A stretch of DNA of 64,000 bases from Setophaga petechia (lineage: Eukaryota; Chordata; Aves; Passeriformes; Parulidae), in assembly GCA_024362935.1 (NCBI GenBank), contig JANCRA010000028.1, positions 5,182,501 to 5,246,500 on the forward strand. The letters are read 5' to 3'. Position 1 is the first letter of the stretch. Each line of letters begins with the position of its first letter. This document shows, piece by piece, positions 35,039 through 48,100 of this stretch. The notes below the pieces were generated by a model that had not been told where the DNA came from, searched no databases, and saw only the letters and a list, made by a program, of their open reading frames with translations. A program made the position numbers and the translations under genes.

Positions 35039-38000
35039 ATGGTGCGTGCCGGAGCCATGGGTGACGGTTACGCACCTTTGACTGCGCTTGTCCTGCTGCT
35101 GGCCGCCGTGGCTGTCTGCTGGGCCCTTGGCCTCTGGCAGCCATGGAGGCGGCAAGCAGGGACAGCCAAGAGGCGCAAGCGCCCCGGGGTCCGGCCCAGA
35201 GGCTCACGCAGGAACCGGGGAGCCCCTGCGGCTCCCAGGCCCTGCAGGCCTCGGGCCACCCCTCGCAAGCGGCCAGGTGCTCCCGCCAGCACCCTGGGCA
35301 GCTCCTGCAGCTGCGGCCCCTGCGTGGCAGTGGGCCGAGAGCTGCAGGAACTGATGCAGCTGCTCTGGGCTGGCAGTGGGACATCTGAGCCGCTCTACTC
35401 TGGGATGTGGCGGGCCCTGTGGAAAGAGCTGCGGGAGCTGGTGAGGCGAGGCCACCTGCCCTGCTGTGGCTCGTCCCGCTCCCCCAGGCGCCGCCATCCC
35501 ATGAGGAGGCAGCTCCCAGGAAGAGTCTCCGTCCCTGGGAGGGCCTCGAGCCTTGCAAGGATGGCACGGCAGACGACACCCGCCATCCTTGCAAGAAGCT
35601 CAGGCTGTCAGAGATCCTCCATCCTGCCAGGAGCCTCGGCTACCTCTGACAGCCTCCATCCTCCAGAGAGGCTCAGTGAGACCTGTCAGCCTGCAGCAAG
35701 TGCAGAGCCCGCGGACAGGTCTCCCGGCTCCCTTGGACCCCTGGACTTGGACAACACGGGCGCAACCCTGAGCGTTGTCGTGGCCAGGGAAAGCCCGCGA
35801 GTCCAAGTGGGAGCCCAGCCCGATGCAGGGGAGCCATCTCAGGAGCAGGTGGCTCGGGAGCAGCAAGCGTCCTGCAGCCGGCACTTGTCGGCCCACAGCT
35901 GCCAGGACGCTGTGCCGGCTGTGCCAGCGGGCTGCAGCCCGTGCCGGGTGGAGGAGACGAGCCTCGAGACACCTGGGCACCTCCATCTCGAGGAAGCTGC
36001 TCCGAGACAGCCACCGACTCCCAAGGAGGCCCTAATAGAAGGTGAGATCTTCTGAGGAGCTGTCTGCAGCTCCCCTGGGGCTCTTCAGGGCCATTGCCAG
36101 GCCAGGCCCTCTGAGAGCAGCCTAGTCCCTGACTGTTCTCAGTGCCTCTGATGGCTTCAAAAATCCCCTGCGTGGTTTGCAGCTGCTCCTGGGACCCCCC
36201 CTGCGCGACAGCTCGGGCTGCAGCCCCGGCCGCGCACAAGAGCAGAGCGCAGGCCACGAGGCCGGGGCCAGCGCCGGTGCCGCCGTGCCCCCCCTGCAGC
36301 GGGGCTCCTGCAGCCGCCTGTGCGCGCTGCCCGGGCCCGGCCGTGCCGCTCGCCAGCCCCTCGGCTGCAGGGCGGTGGCCGCTGCCCGGCGCGCGGCAGG
36401 GAGCAGGTGAGAGCAGCGCGGCCCGCGGGGGCCGGCCCCTGCCCTGGCGGGTACTGGGCGGGGGGGGGTTCCTGGGCGCAGCGCTGACGCCTCGCTCTCG
36501 GCCTTTTGCAGGGCAAAAGAAGGAGCTGCAGGAGCTCTACCAGCTGGGCCCGCAGCTGGGCAGGGGCGGCTTCGGCACCGTTTTCGCGGGCAGCCGCCTG
36601 GCGGACGGTAGCCCGGTAAGTGGGCGGCACTGGCGGGCGCGGGCGGAGGCTCCGGGCCGGGGCTGGGCGGGTCTGGAGCTCAGCCCCCTGTGTCCGTGCC
36701 TTGCAGGTGGCTCTCAAGCGCGTGGCCCGGGAGAGCGTCCTGCGTTGGGACGAGCGCGTGAGTGAGCGGGGCCAGCGGGCCGGGGCGGGCCGGGGCGGGC
36801 AGGGATAAGGCCGGGGAGGGCCCCGAGGGAGGGCGCCGAGGCACGGCGGGGGCGGCGGGCGTGGGCTCAGCGCGCGAGGCGGAGCACGGCGGGCCCGCGG
36901 ATGCCGAACGCCGGGGCCGGCTCCAGGCGGGGGGACAGCTGCCAAGCGTGCCCTGGGCGGGAGGGATCCCGAGCAGCACGGAGGCTGCCCGAGGGGGCAC
37001 CGGGGCATGCCGGGCAGGGGGCAGTGGAGGCACAGAGCAGCACCAGGCCTAGCGCAGGCAATGTCTCGTCCTCGCAGCCCGACGGCACCCGTGTTCCGCT
37101 GGAGATCGTGCTGATGGAGAAGGTGGGCTCCGGCTGCCGCAGCATCATCCAGCTCCTGGACTGGTTCGAGCTGCCTGACAGCTTCGTGCTGGTCCTGGAG
37201 CGTCCGGGGCGATCGCGGGATCTGCTGGAGCTGCTGCGGGAGCAGCAGTTCCTGAGCGAGGAGGCGGCGCGCTGGCTTTTCTGCCAGGTCTGGAGGCCGT
37301 GTGGCACTGCACCGCCTGCGGCGTCTGGCACGGCGACATCAAGGCGGAGAACCTCCTCGTGGATCCGGACACTGGCAGCCTGAAGCTCATCGACTTCGGT
37401 TGCGGCACCTTCTTCCACGGCCACACCTGCAGGGATGTTGCCGGTGAGCCCGCGGCCCGGGCCCTGCTGCCTCTGCCAGGCACTGCACCGTGCCATTCCC
37501 TCCTGGGCTGTGGGTGCGGCATTCAGCCGGCTGCCGGCTGCCCTGTGCCCCGGGGCAGGTGCTGTGCCCCAGGAGCCGGCTGCTGGCCTTGCCGACAGAG
37601 GGGGGGCTGCAAAAGCCAGGCCCTGGCCCCTCGGCTTGGCAGGCCTGCTTGGGCTTGGGCCGCTCTTCTGGCCTTCTCTGCCTTGCAGAGCGCTTTCCTG
37701 GCTTTGGCCAATTGCCTGCGGGTGCCGGGTGGCCTTGGGGGAAGTTGTGGCCGCAGGTGCGGGCCCTGCCTCTGGCAGGAGGCCGGCGCCAGGCTCTGGA
37801 AGGCAGCAGCCTGCGCCCGACCAGTGCCGCCTTTCTCCCCTAGGAACACGGATGTACTGCTCGCCCGAGTGGATCCGCCTGGGCTTCTACCACAAGGAGC
37901 CGGCTACCATCTGGTCCCTGGGCGTGCTGCTCTATGTCATGGTCTGCGGGTGCTTCCCCTTCCGGGACGACCATGACATTGTGTGGGGGCAGCTCTTCTT

Positions 38001-38303
38001 CTGGCGGCAGGTGTCTCCAGGTTGGTGTGGGCCTCAAGCACGCTGGGCTGGAGGAGGTGGCCGTGTCCTGCCGTGCCGCTGTCCCGCCAAGGGCAGCTCT
38101 GAGCACTCGCAGCCTGGCCCGGCTTCTGCGGGCACTGCCGGGCGCGGCCGGGCAGGAGCCTCGTGCCAGTGAGCGGCGCTTTCTGCCTTCTCTCCCCAGA
38201 GTGCCAGCACCTGATCACCTGGTGTTTGGGCAAGCACCCCCTGGACCGGGCCAATCTGGAGGACATCTGGCGCCACCCTTGGGTGTGGGGCGGGCACCTT
38301 TGA
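35039..38303 (+). pseudogene. G7: PIM-like kinase copy with frameshifts in exon 2 and exon 5
   Basis: Exon-equivalents: 35039-36041, 36183-36406, 36512-36615, 36707-36757, 37078-37443, 37844-38020, 38200-38303. Exon 2 has seven C instead of six at 36195-36201 and again at 36288-36294, a net +2 shift ahead of the kinase domain. Exon 5 has the same 1-base deletion as G6 (at 37289/37290). Exon 2 begins and ends in phase 1, so skipping it would restore the frame into exon 3, but the exon 5 deletion would still end the protein before the catalytic loop. C-run length is also a common site of sequencing error, so the exon 2 shifts are less certain. Confidence 0.8.
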
Positions 38304-38366
38304 TGCCCGGCTGGAGCCCCTGCAGCACCCAGTCACCGAGTCCCACGCAGGACCGAGGGCCGGAAA

Positions 38367-38372
38367 AATAAA
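38367..38372 (+). terminator. Polyadenylation signal of G7
   Basis: AATAAA 64 bases downstream of the original stop position of G7. Confidence 0.8.
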
Positions 38373-40052
38373 CCAGCCACCAACCCATTGCGGGCTGTCA
38401 CGACTGGTCCTTGTTAGCAACTGCGGCTAAAGAAACCTCTTGGCAAAAGGGGAAATCAGAGTGTTCCCTCCTGCCTTGGCCAAGGTTTTGATGCCTCTCC
38501 TCCGTGTAGGTGGTTTTGTGTCTTCAAGCTCAGGCTGGAGTACTGCTAGGAGTGGCTTTAGCAAGGCGAGAAATGCAACAGTGAACCAACAGCTGCCCTT
38601 TCCAACTGACAAAGCAACTTGGGTTCACCTGAAGTGCCGCAAGGGCCCGTGTGTGCGTTCCAAGGGCCACCGGGTGGCAGGAACAGAGACCTCGCTCCTC
38701 TCCAAAGCTGTAGAACAATTAGCAGTGGCAAAATGTGATTTTGGGTTAAGCCCTGACAAAATTGTTCCTCATTGGTCCCCAGAAATGGGAAGCTGGGCTG
38801 GGCCTTTGACCTGCTGGGACTGCAGCGTCGTCGGTCATAGGCATGGAGCCCATGGGAAATGTTGAGGTGCTGGAGTCATTCCCATCATGCTGGGATCATT
38901 GTACCACCCCACACCACCCCACCACCCCCCCCAAAAAGAAAAAATCATGGTTTGCCCTGAAATGGCGGCTCCTCCTCACCCTGTTGGTCATTATGAGGGG
39001 ACATTGGGCTCTGGCTGGGGGTGGAAATGCTCCCAAAGGGCCTTGAACTCCTGCGGGAATTGGGCCAGCAAGGAGGTGGCACTGACCCTTTCAGGGAATT
39101 GTGGGGAAAGAGAAGGTCTCCTCTGGGCCTCCTTTTGTCCAGGATGACAGAAACTGTGCTTGGAATGACCGCCTTTGTTTGTATTTACAGAACCTGAGAC
39201 GCACAGTGAGTGCTTCTGGAGAGGAGGGAGGTGTGTGGGGTGTGCAGCCAACAAATAACGATGGTTAATAATGGTTTTGTTGACCAACACTGTAAAGGCC
39301 ATTGCCATGGGCCTCATGGAGCTCATGGGCTCAGCAGCCACAGTCCCTGTGGAGATCAAGTCTGCCAGGCTCTCTGTGGGTGTCTGACACTCAGCTCAGC
39401 CCTCCGCGGCTCTGTAGCCCCGCCAGGGCCAGCAGGGTCCCGATGCCCAAAGGCACACAAAGCATCCTCCCAGCACAGGCTGAGCCACTCAGGGTGGCAG
39501 AATCCTGTGGCAATTCAGCTCTCTGAGCATCCTCTCTGCTTTTAGACGGTCCCAGTGCCCTTGTCCCACAGACATTGGCTCTGCCAAGTACCACTGCCTC
39601 CTCTAGGTGCTGACGGGCGTCAAACAGTGAAGGCACTGTGCTGTGAGGGACAGCGATCTTTTATTTGGGGTGGCTGGGGATAAGCTGGACCAGAATAAAT
39701 AGCCATGAAATGTGGCTTTGGATGGGATTCATCCCGATACGTCCCAGTGGGATCCCCTTCAAACATGTAGCCAAGGTCCTGAAAGCCCAAGGAGGTCCAT
39801 GCTGGCTCAGGGCTCTCCAGCTGTATGTGACTTGAAAGGAAGGCTTTGGAACTATCCAGGAAACTCCATCCTTTCAATCAAACCATGATAGCAGGAAAAA
39901 TGAAGGGAAGGTCATCGTGGGCACTACTGGGAAGTGATGGAAAGACACAGCAGCCAGCCATGGGGGGAGGCGGGGCCATGATGGCACACAGGGGAGGAGC
40001 CCTGCGGTGGGGCAGGTCTGTGGTGTCACACACTGTCCTGGCCACAGCACTG
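38373..40052. other. Spacer G7-G8, no convincing gene
   Basis: Same layout with the CAC form. It carries the common ctcagggctc, unlike the other three spacers that follow frameshifted genes, so the exon 5 deletion and this marker are separable. Confidence 0.6.
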
Positions 40053-40083
40053 TGACATCATTGTGCCTATATGCCTATATAAT
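40053..40083 (+). promoter_or_regulatory. G8 promoter: CRE-like site plus TATA box
   Basis: TGACATCA at 40053-40060 and TATATAAT at 40076-40083. Confidence 0.65.
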
Positions 40084-40118
40084 CCGGGCCAGCCCCCGCA
40101 GCTGCCAGTGCAGTTGCG

Positions 40119-43100
40119 ATGGTGCGTGCCGGAGCCATGGGTGACGGTTACGCACCTTTGACTGCGCTTGTCCTGCTGCTGGCCGCCGTGGCTGTCTGCT
40201 GGGCCCTTGGCCTCTGGCAGCCATGGAGGCGGCAAGCAGGGACAGCCAAGAGGCGCAAGCGCCCCGGGGTCCGGCCCAGAGGCTCACGCAGGAACCGGGG
40301 AGCCCCTGCGGCTCCCAGGCCCTGCAGGCCTCGGGCCACCCCTCGCAAGCGGCCAGGTGCTCCCGCCAGCACCCTGGGCAGCTCCTGCAGCTGCGGCCCC
40401 TGCGTGGCAGTGGGCCGAGAGCTGCAGGAACTGATGCAGCTGCTCTGGGCTGGCAGTGGGACATCTGAGCCGCTCTACTCTGGGATGTGGCGGGCCCTGT
40501 GGAAAGAGCTGCGGGAGCTGGTGAGGCGAGGCCACCTGCCCTGCTGTGGCTCGTCCCGCTCCCCCAGGCGCCGCCATCCCATGAGGAGGCAGCTCCCAGG
40601 AAGAGTCTCCGTCCCTGGGAGGGCCTCGAGCCTTGCAAGGATGGCACGGCAGACGACACCCGCCATCCTTGCAAGAAGCTCAGGCTGTCAGAGATCCTCC
40701 ATCCTGCCAGGAGCCTCGGCTACCTCTGACAGCCTCCATCCTCCAGAGAGGCTCAGTGAGACCTGTCAGCCTGCAGCAAGTGCAGAGCCCGCGGACAGGT
40801 CTCCCGGCTCCCTTGGACCCCTGGACTTGGACAACACGGGCGCAACCCTGAGCGTTGTCGTGGCCAGGGAAAGCCCGCGAGTCCAAGTGGGAGCCCAGCC
40901 CGATGCAGGGGAGCCATCTCAGGAGCAGGTGGCTCGGGAGCAGCAAGCGTCCTGCAGCCGGCACTTGTCGGCCCACAGCTGCCAGGACGCTGTGCCGGCT
41001 GTGCCAGCGGGCTGCAGCCCGTGCCGGGTGGAGGAGACGAGCCTCGAGACACCTGGGCACCTCCATCTCGAGGAAGCTGCTCCGAGACAGCCACCGACTG
41101 CCAAGGAGGCCCTAATAGAAGGTGAGATCTTCTGAGGAGCTGTCTGCAGCTCCCCTGGGGCTCTTCAGGGCCATTGCCAGGCCAGGCCCTCTGAGAGCAG
41201 CCTAGTCCCTGGCTGTTCTCAGTGCCTCTGATGGCTTCAAAAATCCCCTGCGTGGTTTGCAGCTGCTCCTGGGACCCCCCTGCGCGACAGCTCGGGCTGC
41301 AGCCCCGGCCGCGCACAAGAGCAGAGCGCAGGCCACGAGGCCGGGGCCAGCGCCGGTGCCGCCGTGCCCCCCTGCAGCGGGGCTCCTGCAGCCGCCTGTG
41401 CGCGCTGCCCGGGCCCGGCCGTGCCGCTCGCCAGCCCCTCGGCTGCAGGGCGGTGGCCGCTGCCCGGCGCGCGGCAGGGAGCAGGTGAGAGCAGCGCGGC
41501 CCGCGGGGGCCGGCCCCTGCCCTGGCGGGTACTGGGCGGGGGGGGGGTTCCTGGGCGCAGCGCTGACGCCTCGCTCTCGGCCTTTTGCAGGGCAAAAGAA
41601 GGAGCTGCAGGAGCTCTACCAGCTGGGCCCGCAGCTGGGCAGGGGCGGCTTCGGCACCGTTTTCGCGGGCAGCCGCCTGGCGGACGGTAGCCCGGTAAGT
41701 GGGCGGCACTGGCGGGCGCGGGCGGAGGCTCCGGGCCGGGGCTGGGCGGTGCTGGAGCTCAGCCCCCTGTGTCCGTGCCTTGCAGGTGGCTCTCAAGCGC
41801 GTGGCCCGGGAGAGCGTCCTGCGTTGGGACGAGCGCGTGAGTGAGCGGGGCCAGCGGGCCGGGGCGGGCCGGGGCGGGCAGGGATAAAGCCGGGGAGGGC
41901 CCCGAGGGAGGGCGCCGAGGCACGGCGGGGGCGGCGGGCGTGGGCTCAGCGCGCGAGGCGGAGCACGGCGGGGCCCGCGGATGCCGAACGCCGGGGCCGG
42001 CTCCAGACGGGGGGACAGCTGCCAAGCGTGCCCTGGGCGGGAGGGATCCCGAGCAGCACGGAGGCTGCCCGAGGGGGCACCGGGGCATGCCGGGCAGGGG
42101 GCAGTGGAGGCACAGAGCAGCACCAGGCCTAGCGCAGGCAATGTCTCGTCCTCGCAGCCCGACGGCACCCGTGTTCCGCTGGAGATCGTGCTGATGGAGA
42201 AGGTGGGCTCCGGCTGCCGCAGCATCATCCAGCTCCTGGACTGGTTCGAGCTGCCTGACAGCTTCGTGCTGGTCCTGGAGCGTCCGGGGCGATCGCGGGA
42301 TCTGCTGGAGCTGCTGCGGGAGCAGCAGTTCCTGAGCGAGGAGGCGGCGCGCTGGCTTTTCTGCCAGGTGCTGGAGGCCGTGTGGCACTGCACCGCCTGC
42401 GGCGTCTGGCACGGCGACATCAAGGCGGAGAACCTCCTCGTGGACCCGGACACTGGCAGCCTGAAGCTCATCGACTTCGGTTGCGGCACCTTCTTCCACG
42501 GCCACACCTGCAGGGATGTTGCCGGTGAGCCCGCGGCCCGGGCCCTGCTCCCTCTGCCAGGCACTGCACCGTGCCATTCCCTCCTGGGCTGTGGGTGCGG
42601 CATTCAGCCGGCTGCCGGCTGCCCTGTGCCCCGGGGCAGGTGCTGTGCCCCAGGAGCCGGCTGCTGGCCTTGCCGACAGAGGGGGGGCTGCAAAAGCCAG
42701 GCCCTGGCCACTCGGCTTGGCAGGCCTGCTTGGGCTTGGGCCGCTCTTCTGGCCTTCTCTGCCTTGCAGAGCGCTTTCCTGGCTTTGGCCAATTGCCTGC
42801 GGGTGCCGGGTGGCCTTGGGGGAAGTTGTGGCCGCAGGTGCGGGCCCTGCCTCTGGCAGGAGGCCGGCGCCAGGCTCTGGAAGGCAGCAGCCTGCGCCCG
42901 ACCAGTGCCGCCTGTCTTCCCTAGGAACACGGATGTACTGCTCGCCCGAGTGGATCCGCCTGGGCTTCTACCACAAGGAGCCGGCTACCATCTGGTCCCT
43001 GGGCGTGCTGCTCTATGTCATGGTCTGCGGGTGCTTCCCCTTCCGGGACGACCATGACATTGTGTGGGGGCAGCTCTTCTTCTGGCGGCAGGTGTCTCCA

Positions 43101-43384
43101 GGTTGGTGTGGGCCTCAAGCACGCTGGGCTGGAGGAGGTGGCCGTGTCCTGCCGTGCCGCTGTCCCGCCAAGGGCAGCTCTGAGCACTCGCAGCCTGGCC
43201 CGGCTTCTGCGGGCACTGCCGGGCGCGGCCGGGCAGGAGCCTCGTGCCAGTGAGCGGCGCTTTCTGCCTTCTCTCCCCAGAGTGCCAGCACCTGATCACC
43301 TGGTGTTTGGGCAAGCACCCCCTGGACCGGGCCAATCTGGAGGACATCTGGCGCCACCCTTGGGTGTGGGGCGGGCACCTTTGA
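40119..43384 (+). CDS. G8: PIM-like kinase, complete
   Basis: Exons: 40119-41121, 41263-41484, 41591-41694, 41786-41836, 42158-42524, 42925-43101, 43281-43384; 675 residues, open. It is 2 bases longer than the standard unit: one extra G in intron 2 (41538-41547 region) and one in intron 4 (near 41970), neither affecting the product. Residues: Ala 43, Asn 239, Ala 328, Pro 557, Phe 597, His 599, Asp 657, His 674. The intron 6-side acceptor tract and the donor of exon 6 (CCAG followed by gttggt) are as in the other copies. It is an intact gene between two frameshifted neighbours. Confidence 0.87.
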
Positions 43385-43447
43385 TGCCCGGCTGGAGCCC
43401 CTGCAGCACCCAGTCACCGAGTCCCACGCAGGACCGAGGGCCGGAAA

Positions 43448-43453
43448 AATAAA
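43448..43453 (+). terminator. Polyadenylation signal of G8
   Basis: AATAAA 64 bases downstream of the G8 stop codon. Confidence 0.8.
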
Positions 43454-45133
43454 CCAGCCACCAACCCATTGCGGGCTGTCACGACTGGTCCTTGTTAGCA
43501 ACTGCGGCTAAAGAAACCTCTTGGCAAAAGGGGAAATCAGAGTGTTCCCTCCTGCCTTGGCCAAGGTTTTGATGCCTCTCCTCCGTGTAGGTGGTTTTGT
43601 GTCTTCAAGCTCAGGCTGGAGTACTGCTAGGAGTGGCTTTAGCAAGGCGAGAAATGCAACAGTGAACCAACAGCTGCCCTTTCCAACTGACAAAGCAACT
43701 TGGGTTCACCTGAAGTGCCGCAAGGGCCCGTGTGTGCGTTCCAAGGGCCACCGGGTGGCAGGAACAGAGACCTCGCTCCTCTCCAAAGCTGTAGAACAAT
43801 TAGCAGTGGCAAAATGTGATTTTGGGTTAAGCCCTGACAAAATTGTTCCTCATTGGTCCCCAGAAATGGGAAGCTGGGCTGGGCCTTTGACCTGCTGGGA
43901 CTGCAGCGTCGTCGGTCATAGGCATGGAGCCCATGGGAAATGTTGAGGTGCTGGAGTCATTCCCATCATGCTGGGATCATTGTACCACCCCACACCACCC
44001 CACCACCCCCCCCAAAAAGAAAAAATCATGGTTTGCCCTGAAATGGCGGCTCCTCCTCACCCTGTTGGTCATTATGAGGGGACATTGGGCTCTGGCTGGG
44101 GGTGGAAATGCTCCCAAAGGGCCTTGAACTCCTGCGGGAATTGGGCCAGCAAGGAGGTGGCACTGACCCTTTCAGGGAATTGTGGGGAAAGAGAAGGTCT
44201 CCTCTGGGCCTCCTTTTGTCCAGGATGACAGAAACTGTGCTTGGAATGACCGCCTTTGTTTGTATTTACAGAACCTGAGACGCACAGTGAGTGCTTCTGG
44301 AGAGGAGGGAGGTGTGTGGGGTGTGCAGCCAACAAATAACGATGGTTAATAATGGTTTTGTTGACCAACACTGTAAAGGCCATTGCCATGGGCCTCATGG
44401 AGCTCATGGGCTCAGCAGCCACAGTCCCTGTGGAGATCAAGTCTGCCAGGCTCTCTGTGGGTGTCTGACACTCAGCTCAGCCCTCCGCGGCTCTGTAGCC
44501 CCGCCAGGGCCAGCAGGGTCCCGATGCCCAAAGGCACACAAAGCATCCTCCCAGCACAGGCTGAGCCACTCAGGGTGGCAGAATCCTGTGGCAATTCAGC
44601 TCTCTGAGCATCCTCTCTGCTTTTAGACGGTCCCAGTGCCCTTGTCCCACAGACATTGGCTCTGCCAAGTACCACTGCCTCCTCTAGGTGCTGACGGGCA
44701 TCAAACAGTGAAGGCACTGTGCTGTGAGGGACAGCGATCTTTTATTTGGGGTGGCTGGGGATAAGCTGGACCAGAATAAATAGCCATGAAATGTGGCTTT
44801 GGATGGGATTCATCCCGATACGTCCCAGTGGGATCCCCTTCAAACATGTAGCCAAGGTCCTGAAAGCCCAAGGAGGTCCATGCTGGCTCAGGGCTCTCCA
44901 GCTGTATGTGACTTGAAAGGAAGGCTTTGGAACTATCCAGGAAACTCCATCCTTTCAATCAAACCATGATAGCAGGAAAAATGAAGGGAAGGTCATCGTG
45001 GGCACTACTGGGAAGTGATGGAAAGACACAGCAGCCAGCCATGGGGGGAGGCGGGGCCATGATGGCACACAGGGGAGGAGCCCTGCGGTGGGGCAGGTCT
45101 GTGGTGTCACACACTGTCCTGGCCACAGCACTG
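43454..45133. other. Spacer G8-G9, no convincing gene
   Basis: Same layout with the CAC form. One private G-to-A change (gggcatcaaac) lies near 44700. Confidence 0.6.
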
Positions 45134-45164
45134 TGACATCATTGTGCCTATATGCCTATATAAT
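45134..45164 (+). promoter_or_regulatory. G9 promoter: CRE-like site plus TATA box
   Basis: TGACATCA at 45134-45141 and TATATAAT at 45157-45164. Confidence 0.65.
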
Positions 45165-45199
45165 CCGGGCCAGCCCCCGCAGCTGCCAGTGCAGTTGCG

Positions 45200-48100
45200 A
45201 TGGTGCGTGCCGGAGCCATGGGTGACGGTTACGCACCTTTGACTGCGCTTGTCCTGCTGCTGGCCGCCGTGGCTGTCTGCTGGGCCCTTGGCCTCTGGCA
45301 GCCATGGAGGCGGCAGGCAAGGACACCCAAGAGGCGCAAGCGCCCCGGGGTCCGGCCCAGAGGCTCACGCAGGAACCGGGGAGCCCCTGCGGCTCCCAGG
45401 CCCTGCAGGCCTCGGGCCACCCCTCGCAAGCGGCCAGGTGCTCCCGCCAGCACCCTGGGCAGCTCCTGCAGCTGCGGCCCCTACGTGGCAGTGGGCCGAG
45501 AGCTGCAGGAACTGATGCAGCTGCTCTGGGCTGGCAGTGGGACATCTGAGCCGCTCTACTCTGGGATGTGGCGGGCCCTGTGGAAAGAGCTGCGGGAGCT
45601 GGTGAGGCGAGGCCACCTGCCCTGCTGTGGCTCGTCCCGCTCCCCCAGGCGCCGCCATCCCATGAGGAGGCAGCTCCCAGGAAGAGTCTCCGTCCCTGGG
45701 AGGGCCTCGAGCCTTGCAAGGATGGCACGGCAGACGACACCCGCCATCCTTGCAAGAAGCTCAGGCTGTCAGAGATCCTCCATCCTGCCAGGAGCCTCGG
45801 CTACCTCTGACAGCCTCCATCCTCCAGAGAGGCTCAGTGAGACCTGTCAGCCTGCAGCAAGTGCAGAGCCCGCGGACAGGTCTCCCGGCTCCCTTGGACC
45901 CCTGGACTTGGACAAGACGGGCGCAACCCTGAGCGTTGTCGTGGCCAGGGAAAGCCCGCGAGTCCAAGTGGGAGCCCAGCCCGATGCAGGGGAGCCATCT
46001 CAGGAGCAGGTGGCTCGGGAGCAGCAAGCGTCCTGCAGCCGGCACTTGTCGGCCCACAGCTGCCAGGACGCTGTGCCGGCTGTGCCAGCGGGCTGCAGCC
46101 CGTGCCGGGTGGAGGAGACGAGCCTCGAGACACCTGGGCACCTCCATCTCGAGGAAGCTGCTCCGAGACAGCCACCGACTGCCAAGGAGGCCCTAATAGA
46201 AGGTGAGATCTTCTGAGGAGCTGTCTGCAGCTCCCCTGGGGCTCTTCAGGGCCATTGCCAGGCCAGGCCCTCTGAGAGCAGCCTAGTCCCTGGCTGTTCT
46301 CAGTGCCTCTGATGGCTTCAAAAATCCCCTGCGTGGTTTGCAGCTGCTCCTGGGACCCCCCTGCGCGACAGCTCGGGCTGCAGCCCCGGCCGCGCACAAG
46401 AGCAGAGCGCAGGCCACGAGGCCGGGGCCAGCGCCGGTGCCGCCGTGCCCCCCTGCAGCGGGGCTCCTGCAGCCGCCTGTGCGCGCTGCCCGGGCCCGGC
46501 CGTGCCGCTCGCCAGCCCCTCGGCTGCAGGGCGGTGGCCGCTGCCCGGCGCGCGGCAGGGAGCAGGTGAGAGCAGCGCGGCCCGCGGGGGCCGGCCCCTG
46601 CCCTGGCGGGTACTGGGCGGGGGGGGGGTTCCTGGGCGCAGCGCTGACGCCTCGCTCTCGGCCTTTTGCAGGGCAAAAGAAGGAGCTGCAGGAGCTCTAC
46701 CAGCTGGGCCCGCAGCTGGGCAGGGGCGGCTTCGGCACCGTTTTCGCGGGCAGCCGCCTGGCGGACGGTAGCCCGGTAAGTGGGCGGCACTGGCGGGCGC
46801 GGGCGGAGGCTCCGGGCCGGGGCTGGGCGGGTCTGGAGCTCAGCCCCCTGTGTCCGTGCCTTGCAGGTGGCTCTCAAGCGCGTGGCCCGGGAGAGCGTCC
46901 TGCGTTGGGACGAGCGCGTGAGTGAGCGGGGCCAGCGGGCCGGGGCGGGCCGGGGCGGGCAGGGATAAGGCCGGGGAGGGCCCCGAGGGAGGGCGCCGAG
47001 GCACGGCGGGGGCGGCGGGCGTGGGCTCAGCGCGCGAGGCGGAGCACGGCGGGCCCGCGGATGCCGAACGCCGGGGCCGGCTCCAGGCGGGGGGGACAGC
47101 TGCCAAGCGTGCCCTGGGCGGGAGGGATCCCGAGCAGCACGGAGGCTGCCCGAGGGGGGCACCGGGGCATGCCGGGCAGGGGGCAGTGGAGGCACAGAGC
47201 AGCACCAGGCCTAGCGCAGGCAATGTCTCGTCCTCGCAGCCCGACGGCACCCGTGTTCCGCTGGAGATCGTGCTGATGGAGAAGGTGGGCTCCGGCTGCC
47301 GCAGCATCATCCAGCTCCTGGACTGGTTCGAGCTGCCTGACAGCTTCGTGCTGGTCCTGGAGCGTCCGGGGCGATCGCGGGATCTGCTGGAGCTGCTGCG
47401 GGAGCAGCAGTTCCTGAGCGAGGAGGCGGCGCGCTGGCTTTTCTGCCAGGTCTGGAGGCCGTGTGGCACTGCACCGCCTGCGGCGTCTGGCACGGCGACA
47501 TCAAGGCGGAGAACCTCCTCGTGGATCCGGACACTGGCAGCCTGAAGCTCATCGACTTCGGTTGCGGCACCTTCTTCCACGGCCACACCTGCAGGGATGT
47601 TGCCGGTGAGCCCGCGGCCCGGGCCCTGCTGCCTCTGCCAGGCACTGCACCGTGCCATTCCCTCCTGGGCTGTGGGTGCGGCATTCAGCCGGCTGCCGGC
47701 TGCCCTGTGCCCCGGGGCAGGTGCTGTGCCCCAGGAGCCGGCTGCTGGCCTTGCCGACAGAGGGGGGGCTGCAAAAGCCAGGCCCTGGCCCCTCGGCTTG
47801 GCAGGCCTGCTTGGGCTTGGGCCGCTCTTCTGGCCTTCTCTGCCTTGCAGAGCGGTTTCCTGGCTTTGGCCAATTGCCTGCGGGTGCCGGGTGGCCTTGG
47901 GGGAAGTTGTGGCCGCAGGTGCGGGCCCTGCCTCTGGCAGGAGGCCGGCGCCAGGCTCTGGAAGGCAGCAGCCTGCGCCCGACCAGTGCCGCCTTTCTCC
48001 CCTAGGAACACGGATGTACTGCTCGCCCGAGTGGATCCGCCTGGGCTTCTACCACAAGGAGCCGGCTACCATCTGGTCCCTGGGCGTGCTGCTCTATGTC

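Noticed and set aside
40753..42603. A 616-codon open frame on the minus strand across G8, and 457-codon versions in other units
   Set aside because: It runs antisense through exons 1-5 and the introns between them, is composed of Arg/Pro/Ala/Gly as expected from GC-rich antisense, lacks any recognisable domain, and changes length with single intronic bases.
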